Shown piece after piece: positions 9,355-16,815 of a stretch of 64,000 nucleotides of DNA. The notes beneath the pieces are model-generated. The model searched no databases and had not been told where the DNA came from. It saw nothing but the letters and a program-made list of their open reading frames with translations. Origin of the DNA: Pandoraea anapnoica (GTDB taxonomy: Bacteria; Pseudomonadota; Gammaproteobacteria; Burkholderiales; Burkholderiaceae); assembly GCF_902459765.1 (NCBI RefSeq), contig NZ_CABPSP010000001.1, positions 558,001 to 622,000 of the forward strand, given 5' to 3'. Numbering within the stretch: the stretch's first letter is position 1; the number at the start of each line of letters is the position of its first letter. The translations under genes were made by a program, and so were the position numbers.

Positions 9355-10132
9355 AGACCATCTCCATCACGGCGCTGACCATCAGATGAACGCCGAGCAG
9401 GATCAGCGTCATGAACGCGAGACGGCGTGTGGTGACACCTGAAAGCGGCGGGGGATGGCGTCGTGCGAACAGCGTGGCGAACGTGACGACGGGAAACGCG
9501 AACGCTGCTTGCCACCACATCGATGCCGGTAGCTGCCCTGCGAAGGCGCTATAGGTGGTGCGGATCGTCGCGGTGACGGCGAACAGTAGAATCAACGCGC
9601 AGCGAATCTGGACCAGCGTGAGCGGCTGACGATAGAAGTGGAAAATCAGCGGCGGCCCGGAGATACCGAACATCCCGCTCAGCAAACCGCCGAAGATGCC
9701 GCTCAAAAAGAAGCCCGTATCGGCGGAGCGCTCGGTCTTCGGTGCGGGACGCAGGGCTGAGCCGATGCCGCCATACAGCACGACCGCGCCCAGCAGCAGA
9801 TGCAGCACGTTTGACGCCGTGCCATTCAGATAATCGAACAGCAGCACGCCGACCACGACCGACGGGATGATGCCGAGCGTTGCCGCCCGCACAGCCCGCC
9901 AGTCGATGAGATGCAGCGTGCCAGGCAACGCGAGCGCGCTGTTCACAAGCGTGACCAGACTCACGAGGATGGCGACGTCGGCCACGGGCGCGAGGCCGAA
10001 GCCACTGGCCCCGCCCAGCACGATCATCCCCAGCCCGAACCCGGTCACCGTCTGGAAGTACGTGGCGAAGCCCAACAACAACATCAACGGCAGATGGGCC
10101 AGCAGCCCGGTCAGCATGACTTGCCAGGTCAT
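9353..10132 (-). CDS. TauE/SafE-family membrane exporter, probable sulfite or sulfoacetate export
   Basis: A 259-residue integral membrane protein with about eight hydrophobic helices and the two internal repeats of the TauE/SafE (DUF81) family. Conserved family blocks are TGFGLGMIVLGG near the N-terminus and SGIFGGLLSGMFGISGPPLI in the second half. Members of this family next to xsc are proposed to export sulfite released from sulfonates. The gene follows pta by 16 nt on the same strand, so pta and this gene are co-transcribed, which supports sulfite or a related sulfur anion as substrate. No sulfite dehydrogenase gene is present in the window, so export may be the main detoxification route encoded here. 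Confidence 0.8.
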   Translation of the reverse strand: MTWQVMLTGLLAHLPLMLLLGFATYFQTVTGFGLGMIVLGGASGFGLAPVADVAILVSLVTLVNSALALPGTLHLIDWRAVRAATLGIIPSVVVGVLLFDYLNGTASNVLHLLLGAVVLYGGIGSALRPAPKTERSADTGFFLSGIFGGLLSGMFGISGPPLIFHFYRQPLTLVQIRCALILLFAVTATIRTTYSAFAGQLPASMWWQAAFAFPVVTFATLFARRHPPPLSGVTTRRLAFMTLILLGVHLMVSAVMEMV

Positions 10133-10148
10133 ACCCGCGCATGCCCGC

Positions 10149-11189
10149 TCATACGCGAATGGCGAGCGGCGACACGCCGGTCAGCTTGGCCCGAGCGGCC
10201 TGCGCTTGCACGCAGGTCACGCCGATCACGTAGTAGATGTCGTCGGCGCTGCACCCGCGCGACAAGTCGTTTGCCGGGCGATTCAACCCTTGCAACAGTG
10301 GGCCGATGGCCTTCGCACCGCCGATGCGTTCCGCCAGCTTGTAGCCGATGTTGCCCGCGTCCAGACTTGGGAAGATCAGCGTGTTGGCGTGCCCTTCGAT
10401 CTGCGAGTGCACGACTTTGCGCTGGGCGATTTCGGAGACGATGGCGGCGTCGAGCTGAACGTCGCCGTCGATGGCCAGTTGCGGCCGAGCTTCTTTGACG
10501 CGACGTGTCGCTTCCACCACCTTGTCGACGGCCGCATGCTTGGCGCTGCCGCTGGTGGAGAACGACAGCATGGCGACACGCGGTGGCTCCATGAGTAACG
10601 CAGCGGCGCTATCGGCCGCAGCGAGTGCGATCTGCGCCAGTTGCTCAGCGTCGGGGTCGACGACGAGGGCACAGTCCGAGAAGATCAGCCCGCCCTTCAT
10701 CGTGTGGAACGGCTCGCAGAGCATCATCAGGAAGAAGCTCGACACGAGTTTGAACGATGGCTGCACACCGATGATCTGAATCGCCATGCGTACCACGTCG
10801 GCCGTGGTGTTCACCGCACCCGCGACGGAACCGTCTGCGTGGCCAAGGCGCACCATCATGTTGGCGAAGCCCAGCGGCGTGCGCATTTCCGCAAGCGCCT
10901 GCTCGCGCGTCATACCTTTCTTCGAGCGGATGCCGTACCAGATGTGCGAGAAGGCTTCGGTCATGTCCGACGTCGCCGGATCGATCAGTTCCATCCCGGC
11001 GAGATCGATGCGCGCCTCACTGGCGGCGCGCTGCGTTCGGGCGATATCGCCGATGAGCACGATGCGGGCAATGCCCTCACGCGTCGCGCGCGCGGCAGCC
11101 GCGAGCACGCGCGCGTCGTCCGACTCGCACAGCACGATGCGCATCGGGGCACGGCGCGCGGTATCGATAATGCGGTTGATGGCTTTCAT
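10149..11189 (-). CDS. pta: Phosphate acetyltransferase, short form
   Basis: A 346-residue phosphotransacetylase consisting only of the PTA_PTB catalytic domain, about half the length of E. coli Pta, which has extra N-terminal domains. Motifs include VRLGHADGSVAGAVNTTADV, ALVVDPDAEQLAQIA and LIFPSLDAGNIGYKLAERIG near the C-terminus. It converts the acetyl phosphate made by Xsc plus CoA into acetyl-CoA. The short form next to xsc is the usual partner in taurine and isethionate dissimilation. It lies downstream of xsc, separated by an intrinsic terminator, so its expression may depend on read-through or on a promoter within the 77-nt gap. Confidence 0.95.
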   Translation of the reverse strand: MKAINRIIDTARRAPMRIVLCESDDARVLAAAARATREGIARIVLIGDIARTQRAASEARIDLAGMELIDPATSDMTEAFSHIWYGIRSKKGMTREQALAEMRTPLGFANMMVRLGHADGSVAGAVNTTADVVRMAIQIIGVQPSFKLVSSFFLMMLCEPFHTMKGGLIFSDCALVVDPDAEQLAQIALAAADSAAALLMEPPRVAMLSFSTSGSAKHAAVDKVVEATRRVKEARPQLAIDGDVQLDAAIVSEIAQRKVVHSQIEGHANTLIFPSLDAGNIGYKLAERIGGAKAIGPLLQGLNRPANDLSRGCSADDIYYVIGVTCVQAQAARAKLTGVSPLAIRV

Positions 11190-11203
11190 GATGTCGAAGA
11201 AAT

Positions 11204-11242
11204 AAAAAAAGCGCCCCCGGCACCCACAGAGCCGGGAGCGCT
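11204..11242 (-). terminator. Intrinsic terminator between xsc and pta
   Basis: A 12-bp stem with one mismatch (AGCGCCCCCGGC / GCCGGGAGCGCT), a 9-nt loop and, on the minus strand, a run of seven T. It lies after the xsc stop and ends close to the pta start, so it should reduce pta transcription relative to xsc. Confidence 0.8.
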
Positions 11243-11266
11243 GTCACACGAAGAACCGCTACCGCG

Positions 11267-13099
11267 TCAGACGTAGTCCTTGTACTTGTCGAGCATGCGC
11301 ACCGGCTTTGAGAGCGCGTCGCGACGGAACGGATCTCCCAGTTCGCGTGTGCACATGATTTCGATGATGGTCGTCTTTCCTTGATTCATCTGCATGTCGA
11401 TGGCCTTCTTGAGCGCCGGGCCGACGTCTTCCAGACGATCGACCACGATGCCTTCCGCGCCCATCGCCCGCGCGATGTTGGCGAAGCTCGGGCTGTCCAG
11501 TTCACCGGCGACGAAACGGCGGTTGTAGAAGTCGACCTGATTCTTTTTCTCGGCACCCCATTGACGGTTGTGGAAGACCACGGCCGTGACCGGAATGTTG
11601 TGACGCACGCACGTGAGCGTTTCCATCAGGCTCATGCCCCACGCGCCGTCGCCGGCGTACGACACGGCCGGGCGGTGCGGTGCGGCCACCTTCGCGCCGA
11701 TGATCGTCGGGAAGGCGTAGCCGCAGTTGCCCCAGCTCATGGCCGCGAAGAAGCTGCGCGGCTTGTTAAAGCGCAGGTAGCTGTTGGCCACCGAGTTGAT
11801 GTTACCGATGTCGGTCGAGACCATGACGTCTTCCGGCATCGCCTTTTCGAGTTCGCGCAGCACCTGACGCGGGTGCAGATACTCGCCGCCGTTGAACGTC
11901 TTTTCGTTCTTCTGCTCTTCGATCATGTCGAGGCTGTACTGATCGCGCTCGTGGGTCCAGTCGTCGAGTTCCTTCTCCCAGGCGGCCTTTTCCGTAGCGA
12001 TCTGGTCGGCACGGGCGGCGCGCGTAGCGTCGCAGGCGAGCGTGCGCTCTGCGAGACGTTGCGACAGGGCGACGGCCGCCGCCTTCGCATCGCCGCAGAT
12101 GCCCACCGAAATCTTCTTCACGAGGCCGAGCATCTTGTGGTCGGCATCGATCTGAATGATCTTGGCGTTCTTTGGCCAGTAGTCCAGACCGTGCTGCGGC
12201 AGCGTGCCGAACGGTCCGAGTCGCGAGCCGAGCGCGACGACGACGTCGGCTTGTGCGAGCAGCTTCATGGCAGCCTTCGAACCCTGATAGCCGAGCGGGC
12301 CGCACCACAGCGGATGGTTGGCCGGGAACGAGTCGTTGTGCAGGTAGCTGTTGACGACCGGCGCGCCGAGGCGCTCAGCCAGTGCCTTGCACTCTTCGAC
12401 GGCGTCGGCCATGACCACACCACCGCCCGAGATGATGACCGGGAACTTGGCTTGCGCGAGCAGCTCGGCCGCTTCGTTCAGACGCTCGTCGCCGCCAGCA
12501 CCGCGATCGAGACGTTGCGGACGCGGAATCTCGGCCTTGATCTGGCCGTAGAAGTAGTCGCGCGGGATGTTGAGTTGCGTCGGGCCCATTTCGGCCATGG
12601 CGCGGTCGAAGCAGCGGCCGGTGAATTCGGCCATACGCGCCGGGTGCGTTACATGACCCTGGTACTTCGTGAATTCCTGGAACATCGGCAGTTGCTTTGC
12701 TTCCTGGAAACCGCCGAGGCCGATACCCATCGTGCCCGCTTCGGGCGTGACGATCACGACCGGGCTGTGTGCCCAGTAAGCGGCGGCAATGGCCGTTACA
12801 CAGTTGCTGATACCGGGGCCGTTCTGGCCGATCACGACACCGTGACGGCCCGACACGCGAGCGTAACCGTCAGCCATGTGGCCAGCGCCTTGCTCGTGCA
12901 CCACCGGAATCAGACGGATACCGGCGGGCGCGAAGATGTCCATCGCGTCCATGAAGGCCGAGCCCATGATGCCGAACATCTCGCTCACGCCATTGGCGAC
13001 CATCGTTTCGACGAACGCTTCCGAGGGCGTCATCGTTTGCGGACCGGCGTCTGAAGCCGTCAGTTGCTGGGTGGCCGTAGCCGGATCTTTGGCGTTCAT
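11267..13099 (-). CDS. xsc: Sulfoacetaldehyde acetyltransferase
   Basis: A 610-residue thiamine diphosphate enzyme that splits sulfoacetaldehyde with phosphate into acetyl phosphate and sulfite. The order is that of Xsc: N-terminal Pyr domain with FGIMGSAFMDAMD and HEQGAGHMADGYARVSGRHG, central domain, and C-terminal PP domain with the ThDP/Mg motif starting at GDGAWGMSLME. The C-terminal ELGDPFRRDAL is typical of the Xsc subfamily and separates it from acetolactate synthases. The length matches the family. This is the central enzyme on which the taurine and isethionate arms of this window converge. Upstream lies a regulatory region with an IclR-like inverted repeat. Confidence 0.97.
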   Translation of the reverse strand: MNAKDPATATQQLTASDAGPQTMTPSEAFVETMVANGVSEMFGIMGSAFMDAMDIFAPAGIRLIPVVHEQGAGHMADGYARVSGRHGVVIGQNGPGISNCVTAIAAAYWAHSPVVIVTPEAGTMGIGLGGFQEAKQLPMFQEFTKYQGHVTHPARMAEFTGRCFDRAMAEMGPTQLNIPRDYFYGQIKAEIPRPQRLDRGAGGDERLNEAAELLAQAKFPVIISGGGVVMADAVEECKALAERLGAPVVNSYLHNDSFPANHPLWCGPLGYQGSKAAMKLLAQADVVVALGSRLGPFGTLPQHGLDYWPKNAKIIQIDADHKMLGLVKKISVGICGDAKAAAVALSQRLAERTLACDATRAARADQIATEKAAWEKELDDWTHERDQYSLDMIEEQKNEKTFNGGEYLHPRQVLRELEKAMPEDVMVSTDIGNINSVANSYLRFNKPRSFFAAMSWGNCGYAFPTIIGAKVAAPHRPAVSYAGDGAWGMSLMETLTCVRHNIPVTAVVFHNRQWGAEKKNQVDFYNRRFVAGELDSPSFANIARAMGAEGIVVDRLEDVGPALKKAIDMQMNQGKTTIIEIMCTRELGDPFRRDALSKPVRMLDKYKDYV

Positions 13100-13123
13100 G
13101 GGGTGTCTCCAGTGAAAAATAAA

Positions 13124-13140
13124 CGGAACAAATAATTCCG
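13124..13140. promoter_or_regulatory. Inverted repeat CGGAA-N7-TTCCG upstream of xsc
   Basis: Perfect 5-bp arms 25 nt before the xsc start codon, with an AT-rich spacer. The layout resembles the E. coli IclR site (GGAAA-type arms). Its position near the translation start suggests repression. Confidence 0.45.
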
Positions 13141-13186
13141 ATTTAGTTGCTTGTTTCGAAATCTAGGGGATCAAACCGCCGTCGTC

Positions 13187-13217
13187 AATTGGTATTTTTA
13201 TTATTTGGTACGTTTTG
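13187..13217. promoter_or_regulatory. Tandem TTGGTA-type motifs upstream of xsc
   Basis: AATTGGTATTTTTAT (13187-13201) and TTTGGTACGTTTTG (13204-13217) lie in direct tandem. The first matches AATTGGTATATTTTG upstream of the iseR-like gene (4496-4510). A shared site for one regulator is a plausible reading; AT-rich promoter sequence is the alternative. Confidence 0.4.
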
Positions 13218-13280
13218 TATTGAAAAATGAAAATTAAGCGTATGTCGAGTGACGAAGGTGACCTGTCGCTGTCGTTCAGA

Positions 13281-13305
13281 AAAAAACGCCCCGTCAGGCG
13301 GGGCG
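13281..13305 (-). terminator. Rho-independent terminator after the tauX-like gene
   Basis: CGCCCCG / CGGGGCG stem with a 5-nt loop, followed on the minus strand by six T. It lies 29 nt after the stop codon at 13334 and separates the tauYX-like unit from xsc. Confidence 0.85.
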
Positions 13306-13333
13306 GGCAATCCGGGCATTCTTCAGGGCGTGA

Positions 13334-13723
13334 TCAGAACGCCGGGCGGTCCTTGCGGAACGCATTTTTCACTTCGATCTTGCCGTCGCGCAGGGTGAAC
13401 ACGTCGACCATGCGCGCTTCGACGCGCGAGCCATCCGCCTTCGTGCCTCGGAACGTCGATTCCGATACGGCGCGATCGCCGTCCACGAAGTGCACGCCCT
13501 CGGTCCACGACGCGTCGGGGAAGTTTTCCCACGCGGACTGAAACGCGGCGCGCACGGCTTCACGGCCTTCGAAGGTGCGCCCGAGCATGTCGGGGCCCGC
13601 GACGGCATGGAACACGCACGTGTCAGTCATGCAGGCCATGAGTGCATCGATGTCGTGGCGGTTCCAGGCGTCGTTGAACGTGGTGAGTAACTGGATGGCG
13701 GCGGTGTCGTTCTGAGTCGTCAT
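13334..13723 (-). CDS. tauX: NTF2/SnoaL-fold protein, probable taurine dehydrogenase small subunit
   Basis: A 129-residue protein of the nuclear transport factor 2 fold. It begins MTTQNDTAAIQLLTTFNDAW, has the typical HDIDALMACMTDTCVFH and FEGREAVRAAFQSAW blocks, and ends in KNAFRKDRPAF. It follows the FAD oxidoreductase gene by 41 nt on the same strand and is closed by a terminator. In taurine-dissimilating bacteria the small subunit TauX is encoded next to the large FAD subunit TauY, and the pairing beside xsc supports that role. The NTF2 fold by itself is not specific, so the assignment rests on context. Confidence 0.6.
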   Translation of the reverse strand: MTTQNDTAAIQLLTTFNDAWNRHDIDALMACMTDTCVFHAVAGPDMLGRTFEGREAVRAAFQSAWENFPDASWTEGVHFVDGDRAVSESTFRGTKADGSRVEARMVDVFTLRDGKIEVKNAFRKDRPAF

Positions 13724-13764
13724 TGCAGATTCCAAAATTCGAGAGGTAAGCGATACAAGCGGGA

Positions 13765-15195
13765 TCAGCGGGCTTCGTCCTGCGCGTGATATCGCTGATA
13801 GAGAAAGCGCTGGCCGATGCGGCGGAATGGCGCGAAGCCTTGCCATTGCACCGTGCCGAACACATTCGGGTATTGCAGCGCGGAGTCGTAGATCGGCAGA
13901 TCCCATGACGGGTCGCGCTGCCCGGCAATGCGTTGGGCGAGGCGGCGTCCGGCGTGCGCGGAGAACGACACACCATTGCCGCCGTAGCCCACGGCATAGA
14001 ACAGGTTCTGACGTGGATCGGGTTGCGTGACGCGCGGCATCATGTCGTGACTCACGTCCACCCAGCCCCACCACGAGTAGTCGATCTGAATGCCCTTGAG
14101 TGCGGGGAATTTGCGATGCAGGCCTTCGACCAGCACGGCCATATGTTTCGGATTTTGCGCATCGGCCCCGGTGATCGAACTGCGGCTGCCGATCTGCAAC
14201 CGGTTATCGGGCAGCAGACGGTAGTAATAGCGCAGCGTGCGCGTATCGGTGATGACTTCGTGCGTGCGGAAGTTCGTCGCGGCGATCTCGTCCGGTGTGA
14301 GTACGCGCGTGACGAGCGAGTTCGACAGGATCGGCATGATCTTCGAGCGCAGCGCTTTCGTGACGTCGTTACGTGTGTAGCCGCCGGTGGCAAAGGCGAC
14401 GGCCTTGGCACGCACGACACCGCGCGGCGTGCGCACGTGATGCACGCCGTTGATCGTCTCCACGCCCAGTACCGGTGTCGACGGATGCACGCGCGCGCCG
14501 AGCGCACGCGCCATGCGCAGATAACCGAAGGCGAGTTTGAGCGGGTGCACGCCGATACCGTCGGGTTCGTGCAGTGCGCCGCAGTTTTCCTGGTCGTCGA
14601 CGTATTGTTCGCGGACTTCGTCGCGCGAGAGGATGCGTGTGTCGTAGCCGAAGACATCGCGCATGACTTTGGCTTCGTTGCGCAGGAAATCCATCTTGCG
14701 ATCGCGGTGGGCGATGTAGAGATGGCCGCCCGGTTGCGGGTCGCACTCGGGCACTTCGGCGATGAGCGATTTGAACGTGTTGAAGCCTTCGCGGATTTCG
14801 GCGTCCAGACGCAGCGCGGTGTCCTTACCCCAGCGATCGATCCATTGCGAGCGATAGAGACGTCCGCTGGCGTTCTGACCCTGACCGCCGTTACGGCTGG
14901 TGCAACCCCAGCACGTCTGGTTCGCTTCGAGCACGGTGGCCCGGATGCCGTGTTCGCGAGCAAGGAACAGGGCGGTGGACAGGCCGGTGAAGCCGGCGCC
15001 GACGATGACCACGTCGACATCGGCATCGCCTGCGAGCGGGCCGTCGTCTTCCGGCGGCTCGCCGGCGGTGGCAACCCAATAGGTCGGCGCATAGTCCATG
15101 CCCAGCCCGGGGTTGGACGAGACGAGCGGATCGTAAAGCGGATCGTATGGCGCTGCGGAGCGACGATCCAGCGCGAAGGATTCAATCGTACCCAC
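13765..15195 (-). CDS. tauY: FAD-dependent amine oxidoreductase, probable taurine dehydrogenase large subunit
   Basis: A 476-residue DadA-type FAD oxidoreductase. The Rossmann motif GAGFTG is at residues 66-71; TSRNGGQGQNASGR and the C-terminal YGGNGVSFSAHAGR are typical of the group acting on amines and amino acids. The start is taken as GTG at 15195 because AGGAG lies 6 nt upstream and homology-like sequence begins there; upstream in-frame codons look non-coding. TauXY oxidatively deaminates taurine to sulfoacetaldehyde, feeding Xsc. Co-transcription with the NTF2-fold gene and proximity to xsc support TauY. A gamma-glutamylputrescine oxidase-like role is the main alternative. Confidence 0.65.
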   Translation of the reverse strand: MGTIESFALDRRSAAPYDPLYDPLVSSNPGLGMDYAPTYWVATAGEPPEDDGPLAGDADVDVVIVGAGFTGLSTALFLAREHGIRATVLEANQTCWGCTSRNGGQGQNASGRLYRSQWIDRWGKDTALRLDAEIREGFNTFKSLIAEVPECDPQPGGHLYIAHRDRKMDFLRNEAKVMRDVFGYDTRILSRDEVREQYVDDQENCGALHEPDGIGVHPLKLAFGYLRMARALGARVHPSTPVLGVETINGVHHVRTPRGVVRAKAVAFATGGYTRNDVTKALRSKIMPILSNSLVTRVLTPDEIAATNFRTHEVITDTRTLRYYYRLLPDNRLQIGSRSSITGADAQNPKHMAVLVEGLHRKFPALKGIQIDYSWWGWVDVSHDMMPRVTQPDPRQNLFYAVGYGGNGVSFSAHAGRRLAQRIAGQRDPSWDLPIYDSALQYPNVFGTVQWQGFAPFRRIGQRFLYQRYHAQDEAR

Positions 15196-15373
15196 GTTTG
15201 GCTCCTGAAGAGAATGAGCCAATACTGCCAAGAACAATTTCGTGGGATTAGTACCACCGGAGACTTGTGATGGTGCCAGCGCATCGCCGCACCGCTGCGG
15301 CTTGGACTTCGTCAGGGAAGTCCCTGACTGGCTCCACATTTTTCGTGGACGTGGCGCCAGCGTAGTGAAGTGA

Positions 15374-15799
15374 TTACGCCAGCACAGCCAGTCCGTGTTT
15401 TTCGATGACTTGAAGCAGTTTTGCTGCGGCACCACTGGGCTTCTTTGTGCCCGCCTCCCACTTTTGAACCGTCGACGCACTGGTGTTGAGATATGCCGCG
15501 AGAACGCCCTGACTCACATGAACGCCCTTGCGAATCCTGATGATCGCGGTCTTTGTGTATTTGGGAACGGCGGGAACGCACAATTCGTCATATTCGCGCA
15601 TCGTCCGTTTGCTGATGCCCCCAGCGGCGTGCATGTCTTTCGCAATCTCGTGGATAGTCGTCAGCGCGTCGGACTCATTGACGGAAGACCTGTTTCGTAC
15701 TCTCGCAACGCGTGTTCGGGACGCGGCATCGGTCGTCTTGACGGCGGCCTTCCGGCCGGGTTTTGCCGCAGCTTTGGATTCCACAACTGGTTTGGTCAT
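15374..15799 (-). CDS. HTH antitoxin of a type II toxin-antitoxin pair
   Basis: A 141-residue protein with a basic, Ala/Lys-rich N-terminus and a C-terminal Xre-type helix-turn-helix (SQGVLAAYLNTSASTVQKWE). The fold and gene order (toxin first, antitoxin second) are those of HigBA/RelE-like systems. The start at 15799 uses the ATGA overlap with the toxin stop; an ATG three codons upstream (15808) is possible. Role: neutralises the toxin and, with it, represses the operon. The N-terminal extension of about 60 residues before the HTH region is longer than in typical NadS/HigA antitoxins. Confidence 0.75.
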   Translation of the reverse strand: MTKPVVESKAAAKPGRKAAVKTTDAASRTRVARVRNRSSVNESDALTTIHEIAKDMHAAGGISKRTMREYDELCVPAVPKYTKTAIIRIRKGVHVSQGVLAAYLNTSASTVQKWEAGTKKPSGAAAKLLQVIEKHGLAVLA

Positions 15800-16197
15800 T
15801 TTCCGCAAATCTCCACTAAGGCGCCCGTCTGCAACATCGCTTCAAATGCCTTTCTCGGCAAACTCTTGAGGTCTTTGGCCAGCTTCTTGAAGCCCTTCAG
15901 CGCTTTCGGCCCGACGTTCTTTTCATCTTGCTTATCAAACAGATATGCAAAGATGATCCATACCTCTTCCTTCTCGACGAGGAGCGCTCGGAAATCGCCA
16001 TTGCGTAGTCGCGCCTTGACGACACCAGCGCCCAGCGCATTACCGCAAACCCCTTCGCTGGCCCACCTCATCGCCACACGGTACAACTCGTCGTTGGATA
16101 TTTCGGCAGTCCGGGCATCGCTTGAAAACCTTCGGGTTTTGAAGACCCGCACTCTCCTCTGACAGCTTTCGCTTACTCCCTTCCTTCCTAAAGGCAT
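15796..16197 (-). CDS. RelE/HigB-type toxin (PF06296-like)
   Basis: Up to 133 residues. The core VFKTRRFSSDARTAEISND, GAGVVKARLRNGDFRALLVE and WIIFAYLFDKQDEKNV matches the RelE-type toxin family whose members begin VFKTKWF and contain a GGGVVKKR-type strand. It is expected to be a ribosome-dependent mRNA interferase. The first 15 codons may be untranslated: a GTG at 16152 would start right at the conserved core, but its ribosome site would be too close, so the ATG at 16197 is kept. It overlaps the antitoxin gene by 4 nt and has a palindromic operator upstream. Confidence 0.75.
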   Translation of the reverse strand: MPLGRKGVSESCQRRVRVFKTRRFSSDARTAEISNDELYRVAMRWASEGVCGNALGAGVVKARLRNGDFRALLVEKEEVWIIFAYLFDKQDEKNVGPKALKGFKKLAKDLKSLPRKAFEAMLQTGALVEICGK

Positions 16198-16231
16198 GTG
16201 GATTTCATGTGTGCATTATGGTCGAAAACTG

Positions 16232-16246
16232 TAGCACTGAGTGCTA
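16232..16246. promoter_or_regulatory. Perfect palindrome TAGCACT-G-AGTGCTA, toxin-antitoxin operator
   Basis: A 7-1-7 perfect inverted repeat 35 nt upstream of the toxin start. On the minus strand a -10-like CATAAT (plus strand 16215-16220) lies just downstream. Type II antitoxins bind such palindromes to autoregulate, so this is the likely operator. Confidence 0.6.
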
Positions 16247-16439
16247 TAGATTGTAAGCTGGCACCAAGTTGCGGATATATGGGGCGCATCGCGCATCACG
16301 CCTCACTGGCACCAAACTTTTCTGGCATGTGGCTCTAAACGGCGCGATTTTTGGCTGGGGATACTGAATCCGACAAAAGGTCCGCGCCGCGCGACCGTAA
16401 CGGCACATTGCCATGTGCCGTGCGCAATGGAGATGGGAC

Positions 16440-16640
16440 ATGCTCAGATTGCTGATTGGCCTCGGGTTGCCGTATCTCGGGGTTGTAGGACTGCTGCCCT
16501 GGGCAGCTTCCGTCGAGCGCTATGTGCTCGGTGTGCCGTTTATCTACGGCTGGATCTTCCTGTGGTTCGTGCTCACGTCCGTGTGCCTGTGGCTGTGCTG
16601 GACGCTCTTCGACCGCCATATCGTCGAGGACCCCGCGTGA
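16440..16640 (+). CDS. DUF3311 small membrane protein, symporter partner
   Basis: A 66-residue protein with two hydrophobic segments (LIGLGLPYLGVVGLLPWAA and IYGWIFLWFVLTSVCLWLCW) and a short acidic tail, as in the DUF3311 family. Members of this family are regularly encoded just upstream of sodium:solute symporters and are thought to be auxiliary subunits. The ATG at 16440 has GGAG 8-10 nt upstream; an earlier in-frame ATG (16413) is less likely. It precedes the symporter gene by 175 nt. Confidence 0.8.
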   Translation: MLRLLIGLGLPYLGVVGLLPWAASVERYVLGVPFIYGWIFLWFVLTSVCLWLCWTLFDRHIVEDPA

Positions 16641-16815
16641 TGCGATGCGCCGCGAGCCACGCCACGCGCGCATCCAACGTCCTTCCTTAGCAACTTCGCC
16701 TCAGGCGCGTTTTTGCGCGCATTGAATCGGTGCTGCGCTCACCCGAGCCAGCGCCCACGGCACCCCGATCCCGCGTACGTGCCGAATTACGTTCCGAATT
16801 CCGGAGATTGCGTCG

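Noticed and set aside
11381-13054. 557-codon open frame on the plus strand opposite xsc
   Set aside because: It is the mirror of a strongly supported thiamine enzyme in high-GC DNA; the translation is His/Arg/Val-rich with no domain signature.
13933-15270. 445-codon plus-strand frame opposite the tauY-like gene
   Set aside because: No recognisable family, and the opposite strand has a clear FAD oxidoreductase with ribosome site.
15311-15328. Hairpin GTCAGGG-AAGT-CCCTGAC between the antitoxin and tauY-like genes
   Set aside because: Short, without a T tract in either direction; not enough to call a terminator.
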